64,000 bases of DNA from Methanobacteriota archaeon (GCA_002720095.2 PBGP02000005.1:3747-67746), one strand, 5' to 3'. Counted from the stretch's first letter, positions 29,985 through 40,882 are shown. Numbers and translations are program-made. The notes: generated by a model from the letters alone, not told the origin.

Positions 29985-31946
29985 TTATGTATCTTCATCA
30001 CTGGAATCTTCTTCGTACCAAGACGTTGATAACATTCCCTGCTGAATCCCTACAATAACTAATGCTACAGCAATTAACAGACCAAAAATTAATCCTAAAA
30101 TCATTAAAGTTGTACCAGACCATTCGTAGCCAGTGACTACTGAATTTTCAACTGGAATGCTGTCTTGAATGGTAATTGGAACTATTGTATTTGCTGATGC
30201 ATTTTCTCCTAAAATTGCTCTAACCATTAATGTTTGATTACCAGTAATTGTGTTTCCTGGTAAATATTCTAATCTTTCTACCAACATCTCATGAGTAACC
30301 GAAACTTGATCATCACCTGCAATATAATCTGGATGATCCATCCAATTATCACGCATATCCCAAGTTCTCCATTGAACTAAAACTGGATCTCCTTGCAATG
30401 CAAAATTAATCTCATCACCTGCATAAACGTGTACTTTGTTATCAATATTCTGGTTTGTGGTTAAACTTATATTGAGATCTAAATTAATTCCATATACCTG
30501 ATTTGCCGCTTCCATAACGGATGGAAGTGCATTAACATGCCCGTGCCCATAAACATTATTTTGACGGTTTTTTGGTAAAAGATCGTCAGCACAGGGTTCG
30601 TTTGCTCCCATGTAATGACACACCCGATATGTTGCTGTTTCTTGCATAATATTCCTAACATCAAATGGAGAAATATCGGGATTTGCTTGATACATTAAAG
30701 CCGCTACTCCAGCTGCACCAGGTGTTGCCATACTTGTTCCTGATTTCCCTGTATAACCGTCTCCAGTATTAAAGTCTGGAGCCATTACGTCAGAACCAAC
30801 AAAAGCAATATTGGGTTTTACTCTACCTTCTTCTGTAGGCCCTTGACTAGAATAAATTGCAATAGGGTTTTCTCCAGGATCTCCTTCATTTTTGTCAAGT
30901 GAACCAACTGTAATTACATCTTCAGCTGAACCTGGAGTTCCTATTTGAAAACTAAAGGCGCTGTTTCCAGCTGCAATAAATAATGCCACCCCAGCACGCA
31001 TCATCTCATTACCCATTCTGTTAACGGATTCTTCTTCAGAACTCGTCCATTCAATAGCTCCTGGTCCTCCTAAACTCATACTAGCAGCACGAATATTGAA
31101 ATCATGCTTCTTCTCAACTGTCCATTCCATTCCTCTCATTACTGTAGCAAAAGAGCCCGAACCTCCTTCATCTAATACCTTAACACCAACTAACTGTGCT
31201 TGTGGTGCAACTCCAACATATGCATTATCTGGTGCTCCTGTTCCAGCTGTTATTCCAGCACAATGAGTACCATGACCTTGATCATCATAAGGGAATATTT
31301 CTGTCCCATTTTCTAATTCGGGAGTATTCACAGGATCATAAAATGCGATAATTTTTGGATCATTTGTTGAATTGTCATCATCTAAATCATCTAAACCAAC
31401 ATGCATTCCATCAATTCCTGTATCAATTATCGAAACTACACTACCTGCTCCTGTATATCCAGTATCTTGCCAGACTTGAGTGACACCATGACTTTCAACA
31501 ACATGATCCATGGCAGTAGTCAGTCTTCCGTCTAATTCCACAAATACTACTCCTGGAAGCTCAACTAAATCATTTACATATTCTAACGGTATTCTACCTG
31601 CCATAGAATCAATTAAATGGTAACGAAATTGCGTCTGAAAATGTAATCTCTCCTCCAACATTAATTCATCTGCTTCTGTTGGAGTATGGTCAAAATCAAC
31701 AATTACACTAATTGTGTTATCTTCATCTAACCAGCCGCCGCCACCTCCTCCTGCAGCTGCAAGAGGTATTGCATCATGTATTCGATCTCTGTTTAGATCC
31801 ATATTCGTGGTTTCCCACCAAGGTATTTCTTGAGTTTCCACTTCAACTTCTTCTGTAGTTGGAGACATCGCAACAACAACTGGAGGGATTAAAAAAAGTA
31901 AAACAAAAATCAATGCGGTAGTTCGACTGTAGGACATAAGCGACAT
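29985..31946 (-). CDS. secreted, C-terminally anchored subtilisin-like (S8) serine protease
   Basis: Triad motifs VSIIDTGIDGMHVGL, DDQGHGTHCAGITAG and GTSMATPGAAGVAALM; N-terminal signal-like segment; C-terminal TM. Confidence 0.95.
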   Translation of the reverse strand: MSLMSYSRTTALIFVLLFLIPPVVVAMSPTTEEVEVETQEIPWWETTNMDLNRDRIHDAIPLAAAGGGGGGWLDEDNTISVIVDFDHTPTEADELMLEERLHFQTQFRYHLIDSMAGRIPLEYVNDLVELPGVVFVELDGRLTTAMDHVVESHGVTQVWQDTGYTGAGSVVSIIDTGIDGMHVGLDDLDDDNSTNDPKIIAFYDPVNTPELENGTEIFPYDDQGHGTHCAGITAGTGAPDNAYVGVAPQAQLVGVKVLDEGGSGSFATVMRGMEWTVEKKHDFNIRAASMSLGGPGAIEWTSSEEESVNRMGNEMMRAGVALFIAAGNSAFSFQIGTPGSAEDVITVGSLDKNEGDPGENPIAIYSSQGPTEEGRVKPNIAFVGSDVMAPDFNTGDGYTGKSGTSMATPGAAGVAALMYQANPDISPFDVRNIMQETATYRVCHYMGANEPCADDLLPKNRQNNVYGHGHVNALPSVMEAANQVYGINLDLNISLTTNQNIDNKVHVYAGDEINFALQGDPVLVQWRTWDMRDNWMDHPDYIAGDDQVSVTHEMLVERLEYLPGNTITGNQTLMVRAILGENASANTIVPITIQDSIPVENSVVTGYEWSGTTLMILGLIFGLLIAVALVIVGIQQGMLSTSWYEEDSSDEDT

Positions 31947-32043
31947 GCTATTGGAGATGGACTGTTTTTTAGAGATAACGGAATTATGTTATCACTAAAA
32001 ATAAATGATAGTTTAAATCAGAGCATATTAACAAGGGTATTGT

Positions 32044-33753
32044 ATGTCGATGAAAGAGGTATTTAATTCTAACTTTAAAATAAATATTTTATCCATAAAA
32101 TGGTTAAAAAATATTAATTTTCAAAGATTTATCTACTCCCTAGCTGTGATTTATTTATCATGGAAATTCTTTTCTCACGGGATAAGAGCGCTCATGGTCG
32201 AAGAAAGTTTTAAACCTCTTGTTGATGTAATACTCCCTACATCATTCGTCCCGTTAGTTTTAATTCTTGTAGGTGTAATAGATCTCAGCATAGCATTTTT
32301 ACTCATAGTTCGTAATCAGCCAGTAATTTTAGCCTATGCTGGACTATATCCTTTGATTCCTATGACATTGAAGTTTTTCGTTACCGGTGATTTAGGGTTA
32401 TTTAGTAAATCTTTAATGATTACTTGTGCATCTATAGCTTTTCTAACAGTTCCAGTTAATTTTAGAATAACAGATTTTGAATTCAAAGATCGCCCATATT
32501 CAACTGGTACATTAGTTGGCGTTGTAGCTATATCGATTCTAATTACTATTGCATCCACTTTTGTAATTTATTTCCTTCAGAATACAGACAAAAATTACAC
32601 TGTTATTGATTCTAGTGATGAAAATAACAACTGGAGACCTTTCAGTGTTGTAGCACCTATCGATACTGGGATTAACGTATATCATGATCATTTTCGAACA
32701 AATGAAACATATCCTCAAGAAGTTTTAGATGGTTTAGGAGTAAATAAATGGTGTAATTTAACATTTGAAGGTAGTTTTTCTGAACGTTACGAGGCGGACA
32801 GAGATACTTGTTGGGATAATTTAACGACCTCTGACATTGTTTACTTTCCTGGGACAAAAATCATTGGTACATCCCCCGATGGAGAAACTGATATTCATAT
32901 TTTAGACGACCCCAATGATGGACATGGTACGGCAGTAACTGGTGCCGTTTTGGATGCAAATCCAGATGCAATAATCTTCTTTGTGGAAGGGTTCACTGAT
33001 GCTGCTGTTTTAGCTGCTGCAGAACAACCATTAGTAGATATAATTACCACTTCTTTTGGCCCTATTGGATCTGTACCAGTACCCGGAATTGAAGATGCTA
33101 CAAAATTTGCTGTCGTGACTAAGAAAAAAATTCATACAGGCGCTTCTGATAATACACCGAGCCCTGCAATTCAAGATAGTACCGCAGGACCGCCATGGAG
33201 TATCGGAATATCTGGGTACGCTGAAGAAGGTGATGATCAAAAAGAAACTATGAGCGGCTCTTATCCTGATGTCGCAGCAGATTGGACTCAAATTCTTCCG
33301 AATCATGACGATACTGACGGATATCACGAAACATCCGGTACAAGTTTTGCAACTCCTAGAACTGCAGGGCTTTTATCTAAAATAATTCAAACTTTAAGAA
33401 GCGAATTTAATGATTTTTCTGCTGGTGCTGATCCTACTTTCAGGAATGGTTTACTAGTTAACGGAACAATTGGAGAAAATCAAACTTTTGAATTAACAAA
33501 TGATGATATTAGAAATGCTTTGAATCTATCTGGATGGTATCCGAGTTTTTCAACATGGGATCCTACTTCAGGAACTACACCAATGTCTCCGATTCTACCT
33601 TGCACACAGGTTGGTTGGGGTGTAGTAAATGAAAGTAATGTTATTCCAATGATAGAACATTTGAATGAAACAAATTTAATACCTGATAGACCTACTGACG
33701 TTGTCACATGTATGAATGCTAATCAACAGATTAGGGAAGCATATTGGACCTAA
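32044..33753 (+). CDS. polytopic membrane domain fused to subtilisin-like (S8) protease domain
   Basis: About four or five hydrophobic helices in roughly the first 185 aa, then VVAPIDTGINVYHDHF, GHGTAVTGAVLDANP and TSGTSFATPRTAGLLSKI. Confidence 0.8.
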   Translation: MSMKEVFNSNFKINILSIKWLKNINFQRFIYSLAVIYLSWKFFSHGIRALMVEESFKPLVDVILPTSFVPLVLILVGVIDLSIAFLLIVRNQPVILAYAGLYPLIPMTLKFFVTGDLGLFSKSLMITCASIAFLTVPVNFRITDFEFKDRPYSTGTLVGVVAISILITIASTFVIYFLQNTDKNYTVIDSSDENNNWRPFSVVAPIDTGINVYHDHFRTNETYPQEVLDGLGVNKWCNLTFEGSFSERYEADRDTCWDNLTTSDIVYFPGTKIIGTSPDGETDIHILDDPNDGHGTAVTGAVLDANPDAIIFFVEGFTDAAVLAAAEQPLVDIITTSFGPIGSVPVPGIEDATKFAVVTKKKIHTGASDNTPSPAIQDSTAGPPWSIGISGYAEEGDDQKETMSGSYPDVAADWTQILPNHDDTDGYHETSGTSFATPRTAGLLSKIIQTLRSEFNDFSAGADPTFRNGLLVNGTIGENQTFELTNDDIRNALNLSGWYPSFSTWDPTSGTTPMSPILPCTQVGWGVVNESNVIPMIEHLNETNLIPDRPTDVVTCMNANQQIREAYWT

Positions 33754-33801
33754 TTTTGATATATTTATTGGTAAGACTCAAGTGTTTATTCTTTTTGGTG
33801 T

Positions 33802-34392
33802 GTGTATCCGATGTCGAACTCACCACACGTTCCAATGATTCCAACTGGTCAAAAATCAAGTTGGGATGCAGTAATAAACAATAGAATATTTGATGACTTA
33901 AACATAGAATCTAATGCAATATTACTAGATGTTTTAAGAGACTCTGTCGGAATGCTCGGAGTTAAGAGAGGATGTGATTTAGGAACATGTGGATGTTGTA
34001 CGGTATTAATTGATGGAGTACCTAAGTTATCTTGCTTAACTCTAGCTGCAGAGACCAAAGGAAAACAAATTACTACTGTTGAAGGTTTAGCAAACGGATC
34101 ACATTTACATCCTATCCAAAAAACATTTACCGAATGCGGCGGCAGCCAATGCGGATTTTGCACACCCGGCTTTCTTGTAGTTATCTCTGCGCTGCTTAAC
34201 GAAAATTCAAATCCTAATGATAGAGAAATTAAAGATGCTATAGAAGGAAATCTATGTAGATGTACAGGGTATCAGCAAATTGTTGATTCAGTACATGCTG
34301 CTGCAGAAATTCTAAATTCAAATCAAAGCGTTAAAGATAACACTTGCGCTCAAGTAGATCCACACCCTGGAATTGATCGTACCACAGAATGA
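33802..34392 (+). CDS. molybdenum hydroxylase 2x[2Fe-2S] small subunit
   Basis: GCDLGTCGCCTVLIDGVPKLSC; CGGSQCGFCTPGFLV...GNLCRCTGYQQIV. Confidence 0.95.
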   Translation: MYPMSNSPHVPMIPTGQKSSWDAVINNRIFDDLNIESNAILLDVLRDSVGMLGVKRGCDLGTCGCCTVLIDGVPKLSCLTLAAETKGKQITTVEGLANGSHLHPIQKTFTECGGSQCGFCTPGFLVVISALLNENSNPNDREIKDAIEGNLCRCTGYQQIVDSVHAAAEILNSNQSVKDNTCAQVDPHPGIDRTTE

Positions 34393-34401
34393 GGTTTTAT
34401 C

Positions 34402-37182
34402 ATGTCTAAAGACAAGGAAATCAAAGGATATAGACAACAACCTGGAAAAATTCCATTTGCAAAACCTGGAAGTGGAGGTAGAGAACCGTTCAGTAAACTT
34501 AGAGATTTAGAAATGATTCCTAAGAGTGAAGGAGGATATCGTGCTCAACCAAAAGGAAAAAATAGGCATGATCATCTACTAACTGGAAGTACTATCGGTA
34601 GAAGAACTCCTTTAGTAGATTCGAACTGGAAAGTAACTGGACAAGCAAAATATGGAGATGACATCAGACTACCTAACGAGTTGATAGGTCGGATACTAAG
34701 ATCACCTCATCATTATGCTAGGATTCGTAGTATTGACACCAGTGAAGCAGAATCTATAAAAGGTGTATTAGCCGTAGAAACAGGTCAAAAACACACGGAT
34801 TTATTTGGTGTTTTACCTGTAACTAAGGACGAACACGCAATGGCAGTAGATAAAGTTAGACATGTTGGTGATTTAGTAGCTTGTGTTGCAGCGGAAAATG
34901 AATCTGTAGCATTAGAAGCATTGAGAAAAATCAAAGTGGATTATGAAGTTCTTAATCCAATAATTGATATGAAAAAAAGTTTGAAAGATGTTGAAGAACC
35001 AATTCATAACCGTGGAAAATATCACATTGGTAGGAGCAACGTTCAAAAACGTGTTTTTCAAGAGTTTGGAAATTTTGAGTCTGTCAAAAATCCTTATGTT
35101 TCATCTAAATCTAAATGGAAATATGCTGGAGTGAATCATGGATTTACGGAACCACATGCAGTCGTAGCTGATTGGGAACCTTCTGGTAGATTGACTCTAT
35201 ACACACCTCAACAGGTTCCACATTATGTTCACCGATCATTAGCTGATGTTCTTAAAATTCCTATGCATCAAATTAATGTCCATAGGACTTTTGTTGGCGG
35301 AGGTTTTGGAGGTAAATCAGATCCATTTCCACATGAAATGTGTGCAGCAATACTTGCAAGAAAAACAGGTAGACCTGTTAGAATAACATTCGATCGAGAT
35401 GAGGTTTTTTATACTAACAGAGGTAGACATCCATCACATATTGAAATGAATTTACATGCTGATAAAGAGGGCAGAATTTGTGGAATTGAAACTGATGCCT
35501 TAATTGATGGTGGTGGATTTGCATCATTTGGACACGTTACCACTTATTACAACGGTGTTTTACATACAGCTCCTTATGAAATTGGTTCGTTTCATTACAC
35601 TGGAGCAAGGGTATGGACAAATAAACCTGCATCTGGAGCCATGAGAGGCCATGGAGCGGTCAACAGCAGATGTGCAGTAGAATTAGGAATTGATGATATT
35701 TGTGAGCAATTAGAAGTTGACCCTATAACCTTCAGACTAGCAAATTTACTACCTCCTCATTCATCTACAATCACAGGCTTTAGGATAACAAGTATCGGAA
35801 TGAGGGATTGTCTTGAAAAAGTAAGAGAAGCTTGTGACTGGGAACAAAAATTCAGAAAGTTGCCTTTCGGACATGGTATAGGAATAGGATGTGGATTTTT
35901 TATTTCTGGAAGCGGTTTACCTATTCACTGGGATCCAAATAAATTTCCACATGCCACAGTACACCTTAAGATTGATATGGATGGGGGAGTGACAATTCAT
36001 ACTGGTGCCGCAGATATTGGACAAGGCAGTGATACAGTAGTCGCTCAAAGTGTTTCTGAGGTACTCGGTTTACCAATTGAAATGATCAGGGTTAAATCGA
36101 GAGATTCTGACACCTCTCCTGTTGATTTGGGTTCATACAGTTCACGAGTTACTTTTATGAATGCTAATGCAGCAATTTCTGCTGCTATAAAAATTCGAGA
36201 TGAATTGATTAAAGCTACTGCAGATATTTGCAATGTAGAAGAAAAATCTTTGGTTATTGGAGATCGAAGGATATATCAGAAAAAAGATCCTGCTGTCGGT
36301 GTATCTTATCTTGAAGCATTACACAAAGCACAAGAGGAACGAGGTGCATTGATAAGTTCTGGCGCATACAGAACCCCACCAATGGGAGGAGTTCACAAAG
36401 GTGCTGCAGCAGGTTTAGCTCCAGCTTACTCATTTTCTGCTTACGCAGCTGAAGTTAAAGTTGATGCTGAAACTGGAATTACCGAAGTAGTCAAGGTTTG
36501 GGCTGCACATGATTGTGGGAGAGCATTAAACCCTTTATCTGTAGAAGGGCAGATAATTGGATCTTGTCATATGGGACTAGGTCAAGTTTTGACTGAAGAA
36601 ATGAGATATACAAAGAAAGGTAATTTGCTCAATCCTAATCTCTTAGAATATAAAATTCCGACAATCCATGAAATGCCAGAAGTAGTACCAATTATCGTTG
36701 AAAGTAATGACCCTGAAGGTCCATTTGGTGCAAAAGAAGCTGGAGAAGGTCCTCTACTGCCGATTCTTCCAGCGGTTTGTAATGCTGTTTATGATGCAAT
36801 TGGAATTAGAACTAATGAATTACCGATAACACCTGACAAATTATACAAGTTGATAGAAAAGAAAGTAAGAAGTTTAAAATTAGATTCACCCCTAAATCTT
36901 CCAAACCCAAAATTAAATTATAGTAAATTGCAAAATACTCTTGAAGATAGAGCTGATAATCATAAGGTTAGAGACCAAGATAGAAAACTTGATCCCAAAC
37001 GTGAACCATATTATAATGGAACTATCTTCGGAAAAGTTTCAACGATTCCTCCTGAAGAGCAAGATGAGCGATGGACCCTTTCAGTAACACCATCCGAAGA
37101 ATATCTTGCTAATCCAAGACTCGCCGGAAGTGCTTGGAAACATGTAGAGGTTAGACATATGAAACGAGGTGATGAAACTTGA
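34402..37182 (+). CDS. molybdenum hydroxylase large (Mo-MCD) subunit, 4-hydroxybenzoyl-CoA reductase/xanthine dehydrogenase family
   Basis: VGGGFGGKSDPF, SGAMRGHGAVNSRCAVE, GAADIGQGSDTVVAQ, GAKEAGEGPLLPI (catalytic Glu motif). Confidence 0.93.
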   Translation: MSKDKEIKGYRQQPGKIPFAKPGSGGREPFSKLRDLEMIPKSEGGYRAQPKGKNRHDHLLTGSTIGRRTPLVDSNWKVTGQAKYGDDIRLPNELIGRILRSPHHYARIRSIDTSEAESIKGVLAVETGQKHTDLFGVLPVTKDEHAMAVDKVRHVGDLVACVAAENESVALEALRKIKVDYEVLNPIIDMKKSLKDVEEPIHNRGKYHIGRSNVQKRVFQEFGNFESVKNPYVSSKSKWKYAGVNHGFTEPHAVVADWEPSGRLTLYTPQQVPHYVHRSLADVLKIPMHQINVHRTFVGGGFGGKSDPFPHEMCAAILARKTGRPVRITFDRDEVFYTNRGRHPSHIEMNLHADKEGRICGIETDALIDGGGFASFGHVTTYYNGVLHTAPYEIGSFHYTGARVWTNKPASGAMRGHGAVNSRCAVELGIDDICEQLEVDPITFRLANLLPPHSSTITGFRITSIGMRDCLEKVREACDWEQKFRKLPFGHGIGIGCGFFISGSGLPIHWDPNKFPHATVHLKIDMDGGVTIHTGAADIGQGSDTVVAQSVSEVLGLPIEMIRVKSRDSDTSPVDLGSYSSRVTFMNANAAISAAIKIRDELIKATADICNVEEKSLVIGDRRIYQKKDPAVGVSYLEALHKAQEERGALISSGAYRTPPMGGVHKGAAAGLAPAYSFSAYAAEVKVDAETGITEVVKVWAAHDCGRALNPLSVEGQIIGSCHMGLGQVLTEEMRYTKKGNLLNPNLLEYKIPTIHEMPEVVPIIVESNDPEGPFGAKEAGEGPLLPILPAVCNAVYDAIGIRTNELPITPDKLYKLIEKKVRSLKLDSPLNLPNPKLNYSKLQNTLEDRADNHKVRDQDRKLDPKREPYYNGTIFGKVSTIPPEEQDERWTLSVTPSEEYLANPRLAGSAWKHVEVRHMKRGDET

Positions 37183-38162
37183 AATCACCTCCATTTAAGC
37201 TATTTCAACCAACATCTATTGATGAGGCAATTGAAATATCGAAAAAATTTGTCCAAGAACAAGAAGATTTTGATTGGATTGCAGGTGGGACTGATTTACT
37301 ACCCAATTATAAGTGGCACCTTAACACAAAACCAAATGTAATTTCTCTTGCATCAATCGAAGAGTTACATCGTTTAGATTCTGAACATATCGGCGCCATG
37401 GTGAGATTACATGACTTGGCAAAGTCAGAATTTGCACATCCCATCATAAGAAAAGCAGCCTCCAGTATTGCATCTGTACTAATAAGACAATCAGGAACTG
37501 TAGGTGGAAATATAGCTCTTGATACTAGGTGCTTTTGGTTTAATCAGGCTGAAGAATGGAGAAGAAGTATAGAATGGTGTCATAAATGTGATTGTGGTAC
37601 CTCGGCAGATTGTAGAGTCATTCCAAATCAAAATGAATTATGTGTAGCTACATATCAGGCAGATTTAGCCCCGTCTTTACTAGTTTTAAATGCCAAAATA
37701 CACTTATGCGGTCCAGAAGGAAGTAGAACTTTATTTTTATCTGAATTTTTTGAATTAGATGGAATTAAAAGAAATGTACTAAAACAAGGAGAAATAATTA
37801 CTCATCTAACATTAGATAACGATATTAGTTCATGGTCTGGAGATTATCAGAAATTAAGCCTAAGAAAAAGTTGGGATTTCCCTGAGGCTGGAGTTGCTGT
37901 AGCTTGGAGACTATCAGATGAATCTAATAACGAAAATTTTGAGTTGAGAATAGCTACTACTGCACTAGAGTCTGTGCCAAGGCTGCATCAAAAATTAACC
38001 TCCGATGCATTGAAGAATAATTCTACTATTGATGAAATTGCTTCAAAACTTAAGAAAGATGTCAAGCCAGTAAATAACACTACTTTTCCTCCAAATTATA
38101 GGAAAAAAATGGTTGAAGTCTTATGTAAGAAGGCCTTGGGTGGTCTTAAAGGGGTGTTATGA
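37179..38162 (+). CDS. molybdenum hydroxylase FAD-binding subunit with extra Cys-rich (putative [4Fe-4S]) loop
   Basis: DWIAGGTDLLPNYK, IRQSGTVGGNIALDTRC...WCHKCDCGTSADC...ELC...ADLAPSLLVL. Confidence 0.9.
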   Translation: MKSPPFKLFQPTSIDEAIEISKKFVQEQEDFDWIAGGTDLLPNYKWHLNTKPNVISLASIEELHRLDSEHIGAMVRLHDLAKSEFAHPIIRKAASSIASVLIRQSGTVGGNIALDTRCFWFNQAEEWRRSIEWCHKCDCGTSADCRVIPNQNELCVATYQADLAPSLLVLNAKIHLCGPEGSRTLFLSEFFELDGIKRNVLKQGEIITHLTLDNDISSWSGDYQKLSLRKSWDFPEAGVAVAWRLSDESNNENFELRIATTALESVPRLHQKLTSDALKNNSTIDEIASKLKKDVKPVNNTTFPPNYRKKMVEVLCKKALGGLKGVL

Positions 38163-39124
38163 TTAGACTTAAAGCCGAAATCTGTATTTTAATTCTTTTA
38201 ATATCTGTTTGCTCGGTTCAATCCGTTTCTGCACAACCAGATTTAGAGTTAGGTAGCTGGGATATTGGTTTCACAGAAGGAGAGAATATTACCAAAGAAA
38301 TTAATGAGGATGGCGATATATCTGTACAATTTTGGGTTAGCAATGATTTCCCTTTTTCTATTGAAGTTTCATTTGATTTTGATGCTGCATTTGGTGCAAA
38401 TTTTGATAATGGTGATGTAGAGACTATTTCGGCTGGTGCAAATGAAAGCTTTTCAGTAGAATTTTATGATGTTGATGTTTTGGCTTATCGTGCAGAGAAA
38501 CGTGAAGCTTTTACAATTAAGGCCAATGTTGAGAGCTATCAAGGAGTTCCAGCACTACTTGGTGATGAAAAGTCTATTTCAGGGGAACTTACAATTCCAC
38601 ATATTCGAGGTTTTGAAATTGACATTTTAGATCTTGGTGGAGCAATGAATGCAGGCACAGAACTTGAGTTAAAACTTGAAATTAGGAATGTTGGAAATGA
38701 TGTTGATTTAGTTGATGGAGCAAAATTTAATTCGAAAAGTTGCCCTCAACTTGAAGTGCCTAATATTGACACCCTAAATGAAGTTTCATTAGACGCACCG
38801 TTAGAGGGACAAACTGGTGTTAAATCAATCTCAGTGACCCTGATCGCTCCAGAATCACACCCTACAAAAAATTGTGATTTAGAAATCGAAATAGGTTCCA
38901 AAGGTTCAATAAATGACGGAAAAGGAAGCATAGAAACAAGTGATGAAATAACTTTTGAAGTTAAGAAACTAAACCCTGAAGATGAAAAAGCCGAAGGTGA
39001 CGAATCAAACTCCGGGTCAAATGGAGATAATGAGAAAGTCTCTAGAAATTTCATGCCTGGTTTTAGTTTAATTCTTACCATACAGGGTATTTTGTGCGCA
39101 CTATTTGTAATGCGTAAAGAATAA
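38159..39124 (+). CDS. secreted/cell-surface protein with beta-sandwich-like repeats and C-terminal TM
   Basis: N-terminal signal-like IRLKAEICILILLISVCSVQSVSA; C-terminal GFSLILTIQGILCALFVMR. Confidence 0.65.
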   Translation: MIRLKAEICILILLISVCSVQSVSAQPDLELGSWDIGFTEGENITKEINEDGDISVQFWVSNDFPFSIEVSFDFDAAFGANFDNGDVETISAGANESFSVEFYDVDVLAYRAEKREAFTIKANVESYQGVPALLGDEKSISGELTIPHIRGFEIDILDLGGAMNAGTELELKLEIRNVGNDVDLVDGAKFNSKSCPQLEVPNIDTLNEVSLDAPLEGQTGVKSISVTLIAPESHPTKNCDLEIEIGSKGSINDGKGSIETSDEITFEVKKLNPEDEKAEGDESNSGSNGDNEKVSRNFMPGFSLILTIQGILCALFVMRKE

Positions 39125-39235
39125 ATTTTTCCTGAAAGGATTAAATTTTTATTAAAAATAACTAGTTCACTTAGGTAACCTATTTGAAACCTGAATGTGT
39201 GGGACATACGTTAAACGGATTAAATAGGTGAAAAA

Positions 39236-40864
39236 ATGACAGGTGCAGAAAATAAAATTAAATTAGAGTCAGCACTTTTTTTGGGATTCGTAATAACACT
39301 ACTGCTATCATTCGTTCTCATATCAATTTTTTCATCAGGAAAAGATACTCTTTACAGTGCATATGTTAAAGATGAAAATTCTAAGAATATACAATGGAGA
39401 CAATTAGACATCATGGCTTCAGATTTAAGTTCTTCAACACCGAGATATCTGGATCAAGGATACAATGTTGCAAACACCATGTCTACACCAATGTTGGTGA
39501 ATGACTGGAAAGAACCACACAGAACAATGTTACTTATTGTTGCTCCTGAAAAACCAATTACCGTAACAGAGGCTGATGCTGTTTATGACTTTGTCACCAA
39601 TAAAGGTGGAAAAGTAATTGTTGCTTCAAATAATTCTAACGCCCAAGTTGTTGCTGAAAAATTTGGTGTTCAATACAAAGACGCTACAGGAGGTTTACTA
39701 GATGGACAAAATTACTACTCTGTAAAAAATCTATCCAGCGGAAAAATTAGTGAGAATCAAGACCAGCAAAATATTTGGGCATTGGCCAGCGTTCAAAAAG
39801 AAGTTCAAGAAAAAAACAGAGGTTGCAATGCAGAACAATCAGCTCAATATGAAGAAGGAATTAATTCCTGCGTTATGCCTATAATGTTTGATATGCCTAC
39901 CGCAATCCAAGTATTAACTTCTGGTGAAGGTGAAAGTGAAGATCAAAGTTCAAAAGATTATGTTGAGAGAAATATACATATTCTAGCCTCAGCTTCTCCT
40001 GCCGCTTTTTTGGATAATGCTGGAGATAGAAATATTGATTCGCCTGAAAATCAAATCCTTGGGCCTGGAGAAAATGGACTAATTGTTAGGATAGATTATC
40101 CTAATCAAAAAGCCATTGATATGCCAGAACTAGGTACTTATGAAGAAGTTGATGTTACAGGTTCCATTGTTTTCGTTGCCGGTCAAAGTGCTTTTGCAAA
40201 TTATCTATGGAATTCTAATGAAGCCGAAGAAACTGGAAGAACATCATTTTGTTTGCATCTTGGTATTGATTCAAGACCTTGTTGGACATCACAAATAAAA
40301 AGTGGTCCTAGTGATTGGCAAGGTAACAGTGCTTATTTTCAAACATTAATATTTGATATGATGGAATTCGATAATCAAGACCTTTCAAATGTAATTACTT
40401 CTCAACCCAGCCAATTTAATATCGTATTTGATGAAAGCAGACATTCTTCAAGTCCTATAGTTGAACCTTTTTCTGCAGCCATGAGTACAATCGTATTACT
40501 CACTTCTGACACGTGGCTAAAATGGTTGATATTACTCAATATGATCGCACTTCTCGCAATATCTGTAATGGTTGTTCCAGACAAAGAAAATTGGAGACAT
40601 GTATTTGATTTAACACGATTCAGAGAAAGGCCTAAGAAAGTGAAGGCTGATGATTATCATCGAAGAATTAAGGAAGCTTTAATGAGTAAAGTGAGATTAT
40701 TTCACGATCTAACTAGAGACGAAATGGCTATGAAGACTCCTGCTGAAGTTCAGAGTATGATAAAAGAACCAAGACTCGTCGAATTAGCTTTTTCTAGGAA
40801 TCGCACATATACCCCAGACGAACTCCGCGAACTAATGCGAACCATCCGACGATGGGATAAATGA
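39236..40864 (+). CDS. membrane protein, DUF4350-like
   Basis: N-terminal TM, large extracytoplasmic region with [26 protein letters not shown], then C-terminal TM and cytosolic tail; immediately upstream of MoxR/DUF58 genes. Confidence 0.55.
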   Translation: MTGAENKIKLESALFLGFVITLLLSFVLISIFSSGKDTLYSAYVKDENSKNIQWRQLDIMASDLSSSTPRYLDQGYNVANTMSTPMLVNDWKEPHRTMLLIVAPEKPITVTEADAVYDFVTNKGGKVIVASNNSNAQVVAEKFGVQYKDATGGLLDGQNYYSVKNLSSGKISENQDQQNIWALASVQKEVQEKNRGCNAEQSAQYEEGINSCVMPIMFDMPTAIQVLTSGEGESEDQSSKDYVERNIHILASASPAAFLDNAGDRNIDSPENQILGPGENGLIVRIDYPNQKAIDMPELGTYEEVDVTGSIVFVAGQSAFANYLWNSNEAEETGRTSFCLHLGIDSRPCWTSQIKSGPSDWQGNSAYFQTLIFDMMEFDNQDLSNVITSQPSQFNIVFDESRHSSSPIVEPFSAAMSTIVLLTSDTWLKWLILLNMIALLAISVMVVPDKENWRHVFDLTRFRERPKKVKADDYHRRIKEALMSKVRLFHDLTRDEMAMKTPAEVQSMIKEPRLVELAFSRNRTYTPDELRELMRTIRRWDK

Positions 40865-40882
40865 AAAAAAGGAGGAAAAAAA

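Noticed and set aside
33802-38162. Aerobic CO dehydrogenase (coxSLM)
   Set aside because: The large subunit lacks the form I AYxCSFR motif and the FAD subunit carries a Cys-rich insert typical of 4-hydroxybenzoyl-CoA reductase rather than CoxM.
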